Positions 50,997 to 60,610 are shown, counted from the stretch's first letter. The stretch is 64,000 bases of DNA from G963677445 sp963678275 (GCA_963678275.1 OY782765.1:372001-436000); one strand, 5' to 3'. Notes: generated by a model from the sequence alone, not told the origin. Translations and numbers: made by a program.

Positions 50997-53900
50997 TTAA
51001 AAATAAGCGCGGGCTTCGGCTCGCATCGTATGGATTACCCGGCCGCTGCCCTGGAATCTTCCATCATATGAAGCTGTTGTCTGCAAATTTCCTGTAATCC
51101 TGTAATCAAAGTTAACTCTCCAGTAATAATTTTTCCCGGGAAAATTTCCTCTTGTAATTTCAAAAGGAATACTGTTTTCAGAATTGTTAGTTGTCAGTTC
51201 GGTTCTTTCCGCTTCCATTCTGAGCCTTCCACGTCCTGAAAAAGAAAGGTTAAATCTTAAGGTCTGGCTGTTAACATCAATAATTGTGGGATTTTCAGGA
51301 TAACTGTCTGTATTTCTTCCCGCTTTTATCTTAAAGCCGACCTCAAGATTATTAAGAGGGCGGTAAGAAAAATCGGTTGAAAATTCACTGCTTTCAATAG
51401 TCCGCGCCCGGTTGGTTATTTCGGGCGCTTCCAGATTATCATTAGAAAATGTGATATCAGTCTGGTTGGAAATTTCTTTCACGAGTCGGAAATTTATCCT
51501 GAAACTTCTTTCATTGTAAAAACCTCTCTCATTTCCCGAACTATACTGGTTGAGGCTTTTTTTCCTGGTATATCTGAACCGGAAAGATATATCCCTGTCG
51601 TTTTTGAACAGATGAATATCCTGCTGATAAAAAATGGAGCCTCTTATAGTGGTGGAGTCATTTAAAAAGCTGTTGAAATTGAGCAGGTAAATCTTTTTTG
51701 TATCCTCCTCTTTGCTGTTTTCCTGTATTCTGATAACCGATTCCGATGACAGAGATTTTACTACAGTATTAATAAATCCGCTGCCCCTGATATAATTATC
51801 AGGCTGTAATTTCAGTCTTCCGTTCAATTTCAGATCGATTACAGGAAAGAGCTCATCTGTCGGGATGACAGTCTGGATAAAATCAGCATCATAAGCTGAA
51901 AGCTGAAATTCATCCTCATCGGCGACGCCATTCTCGTTCAGGTCGCCAAGATAAATATAGTTCCCGGTTCCTACCGGCACCCTGACAAATACTTTCTCGA
52001 ATCTCGAACTTCTTTGAGTAGCCGCTTCATAAAATATTTCTCCTTCAACCGCTCTTTTGAGCAAATTGGTTTTCGTCCGCGATTTGATCAATACAGTTTC
52101 ATTATTGCTGTAACCCTCATCCTTAAATAACCGGGTATATTTTTTTTCTCTTGTAATTAAACTGAAACTTGAGCGGATTTCCCTGATTCCCTGGTATACA
52201 AGATTATATTCGCTGGTCAGCGCTTCAGACTGTTTTCTCAATAGCCCGCCGACAGGAACAGATTCCTCGCGAAATGAATAAACATAAGAAAAAGTAAATC
52301 CATAAAGGTTTAACAGTTCAATTCCGGGTTTATACTCAATATAACGGTGACTTCCGGTCAGGAGTGAGTCAGAATCGGCGGCCCTGCTTTTTTTATCTTC
52401 GTGATTAAATGAAAGCCCGGGTTTAATTGTCTGAAATAAAATCCAGGAAAAAGCTCCATTTTGTTTCAGCCAGTTACTACGGTTAAGTTTATTTCTGTTC
52501 TCGACGTAATCGGCCTGATAATTAAGGGCGGCTCCTTCAGGGTTGGTGTACTGCAAATTGCCGAGATAACGATCAGAACGAATATCTTTTCCTCTGGCGA
52601 GATAACCGTAACCGGCATCTATATTAAGATTATTCACTGGTGACGCTGTAAGTTTTATCTCTCTTAAAGTTTCATCATCAGCGTCCGCGTCATCCAGATT
52701 GTAATCTCTGTTAAATTCCACATTGTTTATTCTGTCGAGTGATTCAAATCTTCCTTCAACAAAACGGTCTTTTACAGTCAGTCCGTATCTGCCCATTTTA
52801 TGACCGAAAAGTGATATATCCGAAGGAGCGATCGTAAGTTTCAGGTTCCTGGCATATCCGTTGTTATCATTATCATCAATACCGGAGAAGAGATTTTTAT
52901 CATAGGAAGAACCTGCCAGTTCCATATTAAGTTTTATTCCCTGCCACGGGGTGGCTGTAATATTAATGTTCCCCAATTGCCGCTGTTCCGGGAGAGGAAG
53001 GTATTGAACGGGTGAATAAGAGCCTATTCCTTCTCCAACATACCTGTAGTGAGCAAGTGTTATTTTACTGTAATCGCCATTTCCCGGGCCGACCCAGGTG
53101 AAATTAACATTATATACAGCTCCCGGGCTTCCGGGATTATAAACAAATATTGAATCAGGCGCGCCGTTTATTAAAGTATCTCTTTTTTCATAAAGCCCTT
53201 TTCTTATACCGAGTGAATCGGGAGTGGCGAGTGATACTCCGCTGCCGGCGGCAAGGTTTCTGCTGTCACCGGCCTGTTTTAGAATTTCTTTATCTTCATC
53301 TGAGAGCGTCAGGTCTATTGCATTATTTTTATCATCACCTTCCCGGTAAAAATTGAATTCTATATCCAATGCTTTATTGAGCAGAGTGGCCCCCGCTCCC
53401 GCTGAGATAAAATTCCTTTCATACTGTCTGTCAGTATATTCATAATCGATTGTTATTCTGCTTGCCGAAGTTATCAGCCTGTTTGGAGTAAATGTAATTT
53501 CAGAATTCGCGTAATCTATTGTATAGTCATTGTTTTCACCTCTTTTCATTTCTTCTCCGTCGAGGAAAACCTTCTCAGTGCCGGCAATAATTATTATATC
53601 CTGTTCATTGTTTATTCCGCTTAACCTGTAGGGGCCCTGAATTCCGTCTGTGCCCTCAAATTGTTTATTAACAAATTTTCCCCTTGACCCGGCGAAAGAG
53701 AATCGTCCCCTGTAATCCTCATAATTGAACTCACCTTTTAATCCCTGCAATTTTCTGTCAACTCTCGCAAATTCCCCAAACCGGTCTTTAATTTCGAAGT
53801 CGCCAAATGTTCCCCTCGCGTTTTTATGGCGTACTTCAATGAAAACTTTATCGAGTTCTTCCAGCCGTTCAGTGTTGCCCTCCGGCTGAATAGGAGTATT

Positions 53901-54470
53901 TTCATCGGTGAGCGCGGCTACAATTTCAATATCATCTGACAATTTTCCCGATAATTGCAATCTTAAACCACTTGATACCGTAAAATCTTTTGTCGTGCCG
54001 ACAGTAAATCCCCTGATAAGTGTTCCGCTTCTTTTCAGATTGCTGCCGAATATTTCATTACTGCTATAAGGATTATTTATTTTTTTAGCAATATTTACCG
54101 TATCGCCCAGTTCTTTATCGAAGATTTTTTTGAGAATCCTGTTCTTATATTCCTTTTTTAACCCTGTTTTCCTGGCTTTATAAAAAACAAAAAGTGTATC
54201 AAAAATGGAATATTGAAGTTTTTGAGATATGGTAATTTTATTCTCAACAGCCGAGAAAGAATACTCATCTTTAAGGAGATAACGATTTCTCAATCTGACA
54301 GATTCGGAAAATGGCACGACTGATACTCCCGACAGCATGTAAACACCCTGTAGATTAACAGGGAGAGTATCTGCGATGAAAAATGTATTATCCGCCTCCT
54401 GCGCATTTGCGGCGCAATGAATAAGAGCAAATAAGATGAATATGGTAATTGACGAGGAGCGTATCCGCAA
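50997..54470 (-). CDS. Large outer-membrane beta-barrel protein (unassigned, SprA-reminiscent)
   Basis: 1157 aa. Signal peptide 1-23 ('ALIHCAANAQ'), then almost entirely alternating beta-strand sequence to a C-terminal aromatic strand ('MRAEARAYF'). Around residues 165-215 the run 'LRLQLSGKLSDDIEIVAALT' and 'DENTPIQPEGNTERLEELDK' recalls the 'DENIPIQPxGxTxxLxExDxVFIEV' pattern seen in SprA-like and related FCB outer-membrane proteins. At half the length of SprA it is not the T9SS translocon itself. I do not recognise a named family. It leads a two-gene transcript with a Nudix hydrolase; no functional link is evident. Confidence 0.75.
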   Translation of the reverse strand: MRIRSSSITIFILFALIHCAANAQEADNTFFIADTLPVNLQGVYMLSGVSVVPFSESVRLRNRYLLKDEYSFSAVENKITISQKLQYSIFDTLFVFYKARKTGLKKEYKNRILKKIFDKELGDTVNIAKKINNPYSSNEIFGSNLKRSGTLIRGFTVGTTKDFTVSSGLRLQLSGKLSDDIEIVAALTDENTPIQPEGNTERLEELDKVFIEVRHKNARGTFGDFEIKDRFGEFARVDRKLQGLKGEFNYEDYRGRFSFAGSRGKFVNKQFEGTDGIQGPYRLSGINNEQDIIIIAGTEKVFLDGEEMKRGENNDYTIDYANSEITFTPNRLITSASRITIDYEYTDRQYERNFISAGAGATLLNKALDIEFNFYREGDDKNNAIDLTLSDEDKEILKQAGDSRNLAAGSGVSLATPDSLGIRKGLYEKRDTLINGAPDSIFVYNPGSPGAVYNVNFTWVGPGNGDYSKITLAHYRYVGEGIGSYSPVQYLPLPEQRQLGNINITATPWQGIKLNMELAGSSYDKNLFSGIDDNDNNGYARNLKLTIAPSDISLFGHKMGRYGLTVKDRFVEGRFESLDRINNVEFNRDYNLDDADADDETLREIKLTASPVNNLNIDAGYGYLARGKDIRSDRYLGNLQYTNPEGAALNYQADYVENRNKLNRSNWLKQNGAFSWILFQTIKPGLSFNHEDKKSRAADSDSLLTGSHRYIEYKPGIELLNLYGFTFSYVYSFREESVPVGGLLRKQSEALTSEYNLVYQGIREIRSSFSLITREKKYTRLFKDEGYSNNETVLIKSRTKTNLLKRAVEGEIFYEAATQRSSRFEKVFVRVPVGTGNYIYLGDLNENGVADEDEFQLSAYDADFIQTVIPTDELFPVIDLKLNGRLKLQPDNYIRGSGFINTVVKSLSSESVIRIQENSKEEDTKKIYLLNFNSFLNDSTTIRGSIFYQQDIHLFKNDRDISFRFRYTRKKSLNQYSSGNERGFYNERSFRINFRLVKEISNQTDITFSNDNLEAPEITNRARTIESSEFSTDFSYRPLNNLEVGFKIKAGRNTDSYPENPTIIDVNSQTLRFNLSFSGRGRLRMEAERTELTTNNSENSIPFEITRGNFPGKNYYWRVNFDYRITGNLQTTASYDGRFQGSGRVIHTMRAEARAYF

Positions 54471-54614
54471 TATCCGGCCTGAGAAATATTAAATGTGATA
54501 AATGTAAATGAACTCAGACTTTATTGCAAGGATAATTTATTATCAGAGGGAATTGAAAAGGGGATTACTTTATTAAGAAACTGAAAATTGAAAATAATAT
54601 TGCGCGGATAAAGC

Positions 54615-54641
54615 GCCGGCGGAAGGAAATATACCGCCGGC
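54615..54641 (-). terminator. Probable terminator of the thioredoxin-TPR gene
   Basis: A perfect 8-bp stem GCCGGCGG / CCGCCGGC with an 11-nt loop lies just past the minus-strand stop codon. The following sequence on that strand is GCTTTAT, only a short T-run. Confidence 0.55.
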
Positions 54642-54648
54642 CAAAAGT

Positions 54649-55428
54649 TTATATTTTCTGGTTATTTTTAATTATTTCACCAACTTTTTCAAAAATTGCC
54701 TTGATACTTACAAAACCTGAGTCAATAGCTTTGCTGAAATATTCTTTCGATTTTTTCTTGTTTTTCCTTCCCGCTTCAAGTTCGGCAAGTCGCATATATG
54801 CTTCGGGCATAGGATTTTTCCCTTTTATCGCTTTTTTATAATGATCTTCCGCTTTTTTCAGATCATCAAAATAATCATGATAAAAGAATCCGAGCGCGAA
54901 GTTTAATTCCGGATCATTGGGCTTCTGTTTTATTTGCTGCTGAAAAGCCTTAAAAATAGTGTAATCATCAATGGACAGACTTGAATAAAGGCCGCTTTCA
55001 AAATATTCGAGGGTTTCGAGAAAATCATCAGGTTCTCTATAACCGGGAATAGTTGTGATCAGACTACCGTCGGGGCTGAAAAATACTGTAGCCGGAAATC
55101 CCTGGACCCTTGATCCCTGCTTGAAATAGCTATAGGGAATATCACGTCCCATGTAATTTACATTGCCCGGTTTTTCAGGATTTAGTTTTACCGCTATGAA
55201 ATTTTTAGTGATTTTTGAAACAACATCTTTGTTTGAGTAGGTTGTGTTTTCCATTTTTTTACACCATTTACACCAGTCGGTATAAAAACTTACAAGCATT
55301 ATTTTATTTTGTTCTTTGGCGAGTTTCAAACCTTCATTTATTTCTTTCCAGTCAACAGAATATTGCGCTGAAGAAAGGGAAAATGATATAAATAACATGA
55401 TAGATGTCAACAGAATTCTGGCTTTCAT
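54649..55428 (-). CDS. Periplasmic thioredoxin-fold protein with TPR repeats
   Basis: 259 aa with RBS TGAGG and a signal peptide (1-21). The thioredoxin-like domain (about 25-150) has the active site 'DWCKWCKKM' (Cys53, Cys56) and the cis-proline loop 'GFPATVFF'. Two to three TPRs fill about 160-250 ('LNFALGFFYHDYFDDLKKAEDHYKKAI'-type repeats, shown here in part as 'EDHYKKAIKGKNPMPEAYM'). It is probably a thiol-disulfide reductase or disulfide carrier acting on exported proteins, which are abundant in this window. Transcribed alone, away from sucD. Confidence 0.9.
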   Translation of the reverse strand: MKARILLTSIMLFISFSLSSAQYSVDWKEINEGLKLAKEQNKIMLVSFYTDWCKWCKKMENTTYSNKDVVSKITKNFIAVKLNPEKPGNVNYMGRDIPYSYFKQGSRVQGFPATVFFSPDGSLITTIPGYREPDDFLETLEYFESGLYSSLSIDDYTIFKAFQQQIKQKPNDPELNFALGFFYHDYFDDLKKAEDHYKKAIKGKNPMPEAYMRLAELEAGRKNKKKSKEYFSKAIDSGFVSIKAIFEKVGEIIKNNQKI

Positions 55429-55599
55429 AGTTACCTCAATATTTTATATATTTTAATTATTTACCGATATGATTCACTTAACAACAGAAAGATTCAAAAA
55501 AAGGAGTGTCGTAAAGGCAAATTTATAAAGTAACTTAGTAAAAAAATTGTTAAGTTTATAAAATATATTTCATTAAAAAATCAAATAGAAGGACAGGAT

Positions 55600-56475
55600 A
55601 TGAGCATATTACTCGACGGCAAAACCAGGGTAGTAGTTCAGGGAATAACCGGAAGTGAAGGTTCATTCCATACAAGCCAGATGGTTGAATATGGAACAAA
55701 TGTTGTCGCAGGAGTAACACCGGGCAAAGGTGGAACAGAATTAAACGGAATTCCTGTATATAATACAGTCGCGGAAGCCGCGGCAGAAAAAGGCGCCGAA
55801 GCATCCGCGATATTTGTACCTCCTCCGTTTGCCGCTGACGCGATACTTGAATCGGCTGACGCCGGTATAAAATTGATTGTGTGTATCACCGAAGGAATTC
55901 CGGCAGGTGATATGGTGCGGGTTTTTAACCATATAAGAAATAAAGATATTCGCCTTATTGGACCAAACTGTCCCGGAATAATATCACCCGGCAAGGCAAA
56001 AATAGGCATTATGCCCGGTTTTATACATAACCAGGGTAAAGTAGGTGTGGTTTCCCGAAGCGGAACCCTTACATATGAAGCGGTTAAACAGTTATCAGAT
56101 TTAAATATCGGCCAGTCAACCTGTGTTGGAATCGGAGGCGATCCTGTAATAGGTTCACAGTTTATAGATATAATCCGTCTATTTAACGAAGATCCTGATA
56201 CCGAAGGTATAGTAATGATTGGTGAGATAGGCGGGTCGGCAGAAGAAGAAGCCGCCGAATATATAAAAGAAAATGTAAAGAAACCTGTGGTTGGATTTAT
56301 CGCGGGCCGCACGGCGCCTCCCGGAAGAAGAATGGGACACGCGGGCGCGATTATTTCAGGCGGAAAAGGAACGGCAGCCGAAAAGATGAAAGCAATGGAA
56401 GAAGCCGGAATTTATGTCGCCGAGAGTCCTGCCGAAATTGGAAGCACAATGAAAAAGGCTCTTGAAAACGTTTAA
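55600..56475 (+). CDS. sucD: Succinyl-CoA synthetase (ADP-forming) alpha subunit
   Basis: 291 aa, the standard length. The N-terminal CoA-binding Rossmann domain has 'QGITGSEGSFHTSQMVEYGT'. The ligase domain carries the phosphohistidine in 'PPGRRMGHAGAI' (His247) and the 'GPNCPGIISP' loop. It interconverts succinyl-CoA with succinate while making a nucleoside triphosphate in the TCA cycle. The beta subunit (sucC) is not in the window, so the two subunits are encoded apart. RBS AGGACAGG. The next gene, ndk, begins 11 bp later, a fitting pairing because Ndk equilibrates the NTPs formed. Confidence 0.98.
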   Translation: MSILLDGKTRVVVQGITGSEGSFHTSQMVEYGTNVVAGVTPGKGGTELNGIPVYNTVAEAAAEKGAEASAIFVPPPFAADAILESADAGIKLIVCITEGIPAGDMVRVFNHIRNKDIRLIGPNCPGIISPGKAKIGIMPGFIHNQGKVGVVSRSGTLTYEAVKQLSDLNIGQSTCVGIGGDPVIGSQFIDIIRLFNEDPDTEGIVMIGEIGGSAEEEAAEYIKENVKKPVVGFIAGRTAPPGRRMGHAGAIISGGKGTAAEKMKAMEEAGIYVAESPAEIGSTMKKALENV

Positions 56476-56486
56476 GGATTGAAAGA

Positions 56487-56918
56487 ATGAAAGAAAGAAC
56501 ATTAGCGATATTAAAACCTGACTGTGTAAAGAAAAATCTTATTGGTGAGGTTATAAAAAGAATTACCGGGGCCGGGTTTAAAATTCTGGCGCTTAAAATG
56601 GTGCGTCTTAATGGAGATTCAGCCGGTGGATTTTATGAAGTTCATAAGGGTAAACCTTTCTACAACGGACTGGTTGAATTTATGACATCGGGTCCATGTG
56701 TGCCGATTGCGCTCGAAAAAGAAAACGCGGTGGCCGATTTCCGTAAACTGATCGGAGCTACCGACCCGGCTAAAGCCGATGAAGGTACCATAAGAAGAGA
56801 CTTTGCCGATTCGGTCGGTGAAAATATTGTGCATGGATCCGATTCACCAGAAAATGGAAAAATTGAAATAGCCCATTTTTTCTCAAGAAAGGAAATTCTT
56901 GAAAACCAGGGACTTTAA
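56487..56918 (+). CDS. ndk: Nucleoside diphosphate kinase
   Basis: 143 aa, standard length. 'ERTLAILKPDCVKKNLIG' at the N-terminus and the catalytic His116 in 'ENIVHGSDSPENG' are diagnostic. It transfers phosphate from NTPs to NDPs through the phosphohistidine. It lies 11 bp after sucD, and its stop codon overlaps the start of the next gene as TAATG, implying translational coupling with the Nudix hydrolase. Confidence 0.98.
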   Translation: MKERTLAILKPDCVKKNLIGEVIKRITGAGFKILALKMVRLNGDSAGGFYEVHKGKPFYNGLVEFMTSGPCVPIALEKENAVADFRKLIGATDPAKADEGTIRRDFADSVGENIVHGSDSPENGKIEIAHFFSRKEILENQGL

Positions 56919-57460
56919 TGCCTCTGGAAAAATGGAAAAAGCTGGATGAAAAGATAATTTTTGATAACGGATTCTGGCAATATAAACTTGACAATTTTGA
57001 ATTTAATGGCAGAACCGGAGAGTATCATTATATGCATACCTGCGGTTCTACCATGGTTATTCCGGTATCACAGGGAAATTTAATACTTGTAAACCAGTAT
57101 CGTTATTTAAATGATAAAGAAGGATTGGAATTCCCATGCGGAGCTATAGAAGGTGGACTTTCAGCCATTGAAAATGCCCAAAAAGAGCTGCGTGAGGAAA
57201 CCGGATTTATGGCTGATAAACTGGTAAGCGCGGGTTCGTTCTCACCGTTTACAGGCGCGTGCGATGAAATCTGCGAAGTATTTATCGGGTTGAATCTTAG
57301 AGAAGCTCCTTTAACCCCCGACGATACCGAAGAATTTGAAATTCATAAACATTCTCCGGAACAAGTCTCCTTACTGATAGAAAAAAAAATAATTTGGGAC
57401 GGGATGACCATTGCCGCCTGGATGATAGCGCATAAAACTTTAATGAAAATATTGAACTGA
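56918..57460 (+). CDS. Nudix hydrolase, ADP-ribose pyrophosphatase-like
   Basis: 180 aa. The Nudix box reads 'GAIEGGLSAIENAQKELREE' followed by TGF: the metal-binding REUxEE helix is kept as 'KELREETG' with Lys for Arg, and the upstream Glu of G-x5-E is replaced by Leu. The core acidic residues are still there. The overall layout ('VNQYRYLNDKEGLEFPCGAIEGG' in parts, then 'FSPFTGACDEICEVF') matches ADP-ribose/GDP-mannose pyrophosphatases. It is translationally coupled to ndk through TAATG. Confidence 0.88.
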   Translation: MPLEKWKKLDEKIIFDNGFWQYKLDNFEFNGRTGEYHYMHTCGSTMVIPVSQGNLILVNQYRYLNDKEGLEFPCGAIEGGLSAIENAQKELREETGFMADKLVSAGSFSPFTGACDEICEVFIGLNLREAPLTPDDTEEFEIHKHSPEQVSLLIEKKIIWDGMTIAAWMIAHKTLMKILN

Positions 57461-57461
57461 T

Positions 57462-58706
57462 ATGAAAAAATATTTATATGTTTTATTTGTAATATTACTT
57501 ATTATTGGCTGCCGAACAGAAAAAACAGCCATTGAACCGGTTAAGACCGGCGCGGATTTACTCCTTGAAGAAAATGTTTCTCTTATAAGAGGAAAGAACG
57601 TCGCGATAGTGACAAATCACACAGGATGCCTTTCAAACGGTGTTCATCTGATTGACACTCTCGACCGGCTGCCCGATGTAACTATATCAGCTCTTTTCGG
57701 TCCCGAACATGGAATAAGAGGAGATGCTCCGGATGGCCTGAAAATAAGGGACGGGATTGATGATCAGACAGGAGCTCCGATATATTCACTCTATGGCAAG
57801 ACGTTAAAACCAACGAAAAAAATGCTGGAAGGAAGCGATGTCATAATTTTTGACATTCAGGATGTCGGCGCGAGATTTTACACATTTATTTCAACGATGT
57901 ATTATATCATGGAGGCGGGCGCTGAATATAATATTCCTGTAATTATCCTTGACAGGCCAAATCCCATAGGGGGAGTTAAATTTGACGGCCCTTTAAGAGA
58001 TGAAGAGTTGAAATCTTTTGTGGCGATTGCTCCTGTGGCGCTGATGCATGGCCTGACAGTTGGTGAACTCGCGACAATATTCAATGAAGAAGGTATGCTT
58101 GAAGGGGGAATAAAGGGGGAACTCCACGTGATTAAAATGAAAAACTGGAACCGGGCATATTATTACGATCAGTGTGGTCTGAAATGGATAGACCCTTCTC
58201 CGAACATGCCCTCAGTCGAAACAGCGATTGTTTATCCCGGAATGTGTTTTATTGAAGGCACTAATATATCGGAAGGGAGGGGAACAAAGACACCTTTTCT
58301 CGTTTTTGGCGCTCCTTATGTTAACAACGAGGAACTCACATTTCAACTGAATGGTCTTAAACTTCCGGGGATCAAGTTTCACAAAACTGAATATATCCCG
58401 GTTGAAATTGAGGGAATGGCTTCAAATCCAAAATTTCAGGGTGAAAAATGTTTTGGCTGCAGACTTGAAATTACCAGCAGGGAGAAATTTCAGCCGGTAA
58501 AAACAGGAATATATATTATCAGTAAGGTACATGAACTTTATCCCGATGATTTTTCTTTCAGGGGAAAAAGGCTGGATAAATTGTTTGGTAAAGAGTATTT
58601 TCGAATAATGGTTTCTGATAATTCGAAGCCGGAAGAAATTATTAAAAAATGGAAAAAGGATACGAATGAATTTAGCGCGCTCAGGAAAAAATATCTTTTA
58701 TATTAG
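57462..58706 (+). CDS. NamZ-type exo-beta-N-acetylmuramidase (DUF1343) lipoprotein
   Basis: 414 aa, the family's usual length. Lipobox 'LIIGC' (Cys17). DUF1343/NamZ signatures include 'VAIVTNHTGCLSNGVHLID', 'LFGPEHGIRGDA', 'DIQDVGARFYTFISTMYY', 'LDRPNPIGG' and 'GTNISEGRGT'. NamZ releases terminal MurNAc from peptidoglycan fragments during cell-wall turnover. It starts one base after the Nudix stop codon, and the next gene overlaps its end by 41 bp, so it belongs to the same operon. Together with the downstream M15 peptidases it forms a wall-recycling group. Confidence 0.93.
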   Translation: MKKYLYVLFVILLIIGCRTEKTAIEPVKTGADLLLEENVSLIRGKNVAIVTNHTGCLSNGVHLIDTLDRLPDVTISALFGPEHGIRGDAPDGLKIRDGIDDQTGAPIYSLYGKTLKPTKKMLEGSDVIIFDIQDVGARFYTFISTMYYIMEAGAEYNIPVIILDRPNPIGGVKFDGPLRDEELKSFVAIAPVALMHGLTVGELATIFNEEGMLEGGIKGELHVIKMKNWNRAYYYDQCGLKWIDPSPNMPSVETAIVYPGMCFIEGTNISEGRGTKTPFLVFGAPYVNNEELTFQLNGLKLPGIKFHKTEYIPVEIEGMASNPKFQGEKCFGCRLEITSREKFQPVKTGIYIISKVHELYPDDFSFRGKRLDKLFGKEYFRIMVSDNSKPEEIIKKWKKDTNEFSALRKKYLLY

Positions 58707-59757
58707 TATTGTCTCCGCGATATTGTTGTTTTTCAGCGCATGTGGAGAAGATAAGAAGGAAAATACCGGAGATAAAAAAACTATTCCAACTGAAACGGCT
58801 GAAAAAGAAATTACTCCGCAGAAAGTTGAAGAAACCCCGGAAGAAGATGATGATAATATCTACACTCTGAAATATGATTTCAGGGAGGGGGATATATTCA
58901 ATTATAACTTGACATCAATTACTCACAGCCTGCAGCATGTTGAATCAGATTCAGTGGTTACAATAAAGGCGAATCAGACAATCGACTATGAATTTTCCCT
59001 GAAGGTTGTGAATGTGCTTATAGGGGGAATATTTGATTTTGAGGTTACTGTAAATTCTGTTATTCTTGTTGCCGATATGAATGGCACACCTGTCGCCTAC
59101 AACTCAAAAGAAACTCCTGAGGGTGAGGGAATGCCTGAATATGAAACGCTGCTGAATAATCCATTCAGGGTAAAGGTTTCAGGTGACGGGGAAGTTATCG
59201 CTGTAACCAACACAGATAAACTTGTTGAGAAATTTATAACATATCAGCCCCGGAAAAATTTTTCCCGTGAAGAAATCGCGCAATTTGAATCCGCTCTTAA
59301 ACAGGAAGCTTTAAAGCCGCTGACCCAGCAATTTTTCAGAACACTTCCGGAAAATAACATTAAGGTTAACGATAACTGGAATTCCGAACTTTTCGCCAAA
59401 TTCAATACTTTTGATATTACCAATATTGTAGATTATAAACTCAAGTCGGTAAAGGATAATATCGCTAATATTGAAATAAACCTGGGAACCCGTTCGGAAG
59501 GGAAAAATGACATTACCGAAGGAGGAGTGTTTTATCATTTTTCAACTCCCGAAATCTATGGTGACGGAACAATGAAATTTGACATTGAAAAAGGACTTAT
59601 GACCAGTTCTACAACAAACATGACTGTTTCGGCGACTATAACAATGGAAAGTGACGGGCTGACCGCTCCCGCTCAGAAAGCGGTAAGAACAGAAAATACC
59701 ATTAAAACAAACAAAGTGGAATTTGTCTCAAAATCTTCCCAAAACCCGGACAGTTAA
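58666..59757 (+). CDS. DUF6263-like lipoprotein
   Basis: 363 aa. Lipobox 'FFSACGED' (Cys26), then an acidic, low-complexity linker rich in Glu and Lys (about 27-60), then a beta-rich domain ('YTLKYDFREGDIFNYNL', 'NPFRVKVSGDGEVIAVTN', 'YHFSTPEIYGDGTMKFDIEKG') that fits the DUF6263 family of Bacteroidota lipoproteins of unknown function. It overlaps NamZ by 41 bp and abuts the first M15-like gene with no gap, so it is tightly coupled to cell-wall genes. Confidence 0.8.
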   Translation: MNLARSGKNIFYISIVSAILLFFSACGEDKKENTGDKKTIPTETAEKEITPQKVEETPEEDDDNIYTLKYDFREGDIFNYNLTSITHSLQHVESDSVVTIKANQTIDYEFSLKVVNVLIGGIFDFEVTVNSVILVADMNGTPVAYNSKETPEGEGMPEYETLLNNPFRVKVSGDGEVIAVTNTDKLVEKFITYQPRKNFSREEIAQFESALKQEALKPLTQQFFRTLPENNIKVNDNWNSELFAKFNTFDITNIVDYKLKSVKDNIANIEINLGTRSEGKNDITEGGVFYHFSTPEIYGDGTMKFDIEKGLMTSSTTNMTVSATITMESDGLTAPAQKAVRTENTIKTNKVEFVSKSSQNPDS

Positions 59758-60603
59758 ATGAATGAAGAAAATATATTCCTCTATTATTTCGAAAAAGTAA
59801 GAAGCAATCTTAAATATCAGATAGCGCTGATCATTTTGCTTGCTCTTATTCTGATACCAATAGTATTTATTTATATATATACTGACTCACTTGACACAAA
59901 GGAATTAAACTCGTTTCATCAGTATTTTGCCCAAAGTATTAAAGAGGATTGGGATGAATATATGGAAGGAGTTCCGGAAAATGAACGCAATATTGTTGAA
60001 TATAAAAAATTAATGGACGAACTTGGTTTTCTCGAAGGGCATTTTGCCAGAAGAGTATTCGAGATAGATCCGATAAATTTGGGATTTAAGGGGCAGAAAC
60101 ATGTCACACAAAACCTCGGGGTTTTAATTGAAATGCCTCCTGTCACAGTTAACGGACTCAATCTCGGCACCCGGTATGTGCCTGAGCACGCCTATAATGA
60201 TTACAACAATATGGTTACAGAAATCAGAGAAAATATAGGCCGTATGCTTTATATTCAGAAAGGATATATTTCACCGGGAAAACAAGCCTACGAGTTTATC
60301 ACTTCGTTAGTCGAGAATGATTATTCAATTGAAACCGCGATAGGAAAGGTATCGATGCCGGGATATACCGAGCATAACAGTCCTTTGCGCGTTGGTCTCG
60401 ATTTTATCAACGGTGATGGAATATCGGGGCACGAACCTGGTCAGAAAGCCTCCGATTTTGAAAAGCTCGCCGAATATAAATGGCTGCAGGTAAATGGAAC
60501 CAGGCACAATTTCCATATCAGTTATCCTAAAAATAATCAGTTCGGAGTTCCTTTCCAGCCCTGGCAGTGGCATTGGGAACCTGGAAAAAAACTTCCCTGG
60601 TAA
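59758..60603 (+). CDS. M15/VanY-like protein with altered active site (probable pseudoenzyme)
   Basis: 281 aa. A short cytoplasmic tail and one membrane anchor (about 22-41) precede an extracytoplasmic domain clearly related to the next gene and to VanY-type D,D-carboxypeptidases. His206 and Asp215 ('PGYTEHNSPLRVGLDF') could still be zinc ligands. The family's 'GYRSPGRQ' Arg is Ile171, and the C-terminal E-x-x-H motif reads Q267-P-W-Q270, so both the catalytic Glu and the third zinc ligand are missing; a shifted His272 is the only nearby candidate. The intact motif is present in the neighbour. I infer loss of catalysis and perhaps a binding or regulatory role. Confidence 0.8.
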   Translation: MNEENIFLYYFEKVRSNLKYQIALIILLALILIPIVFIYIYTDSLDTKELNSFHQYFAQSIKEDWDEYMEGVPENERNIVEYKKLMDELGFLEGHFARRVFEIDPINLGFKGQKHVTQNLGVLIEMPPVTVNGLNLGTRYVPEHAYNDYNNMVTEIRENIGRMLYIQKGYISPGKQAYEFITSLVENDYSIETAIGKVSMPGYTEHNSPLRVGLDFINGDGISGHEPGQKASDFEKLAEYKWLQVNGTRHNFHISYPKNNQFGVPFQPWQWHWEPGKKLPW

Positions 60604-60610
60604 GGCAATT

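Noticed and set aside
50997..54470. T9SS translocon protein SprA
   Set aside because: It is about half the expected length; only a short segment is reminiscent of it.
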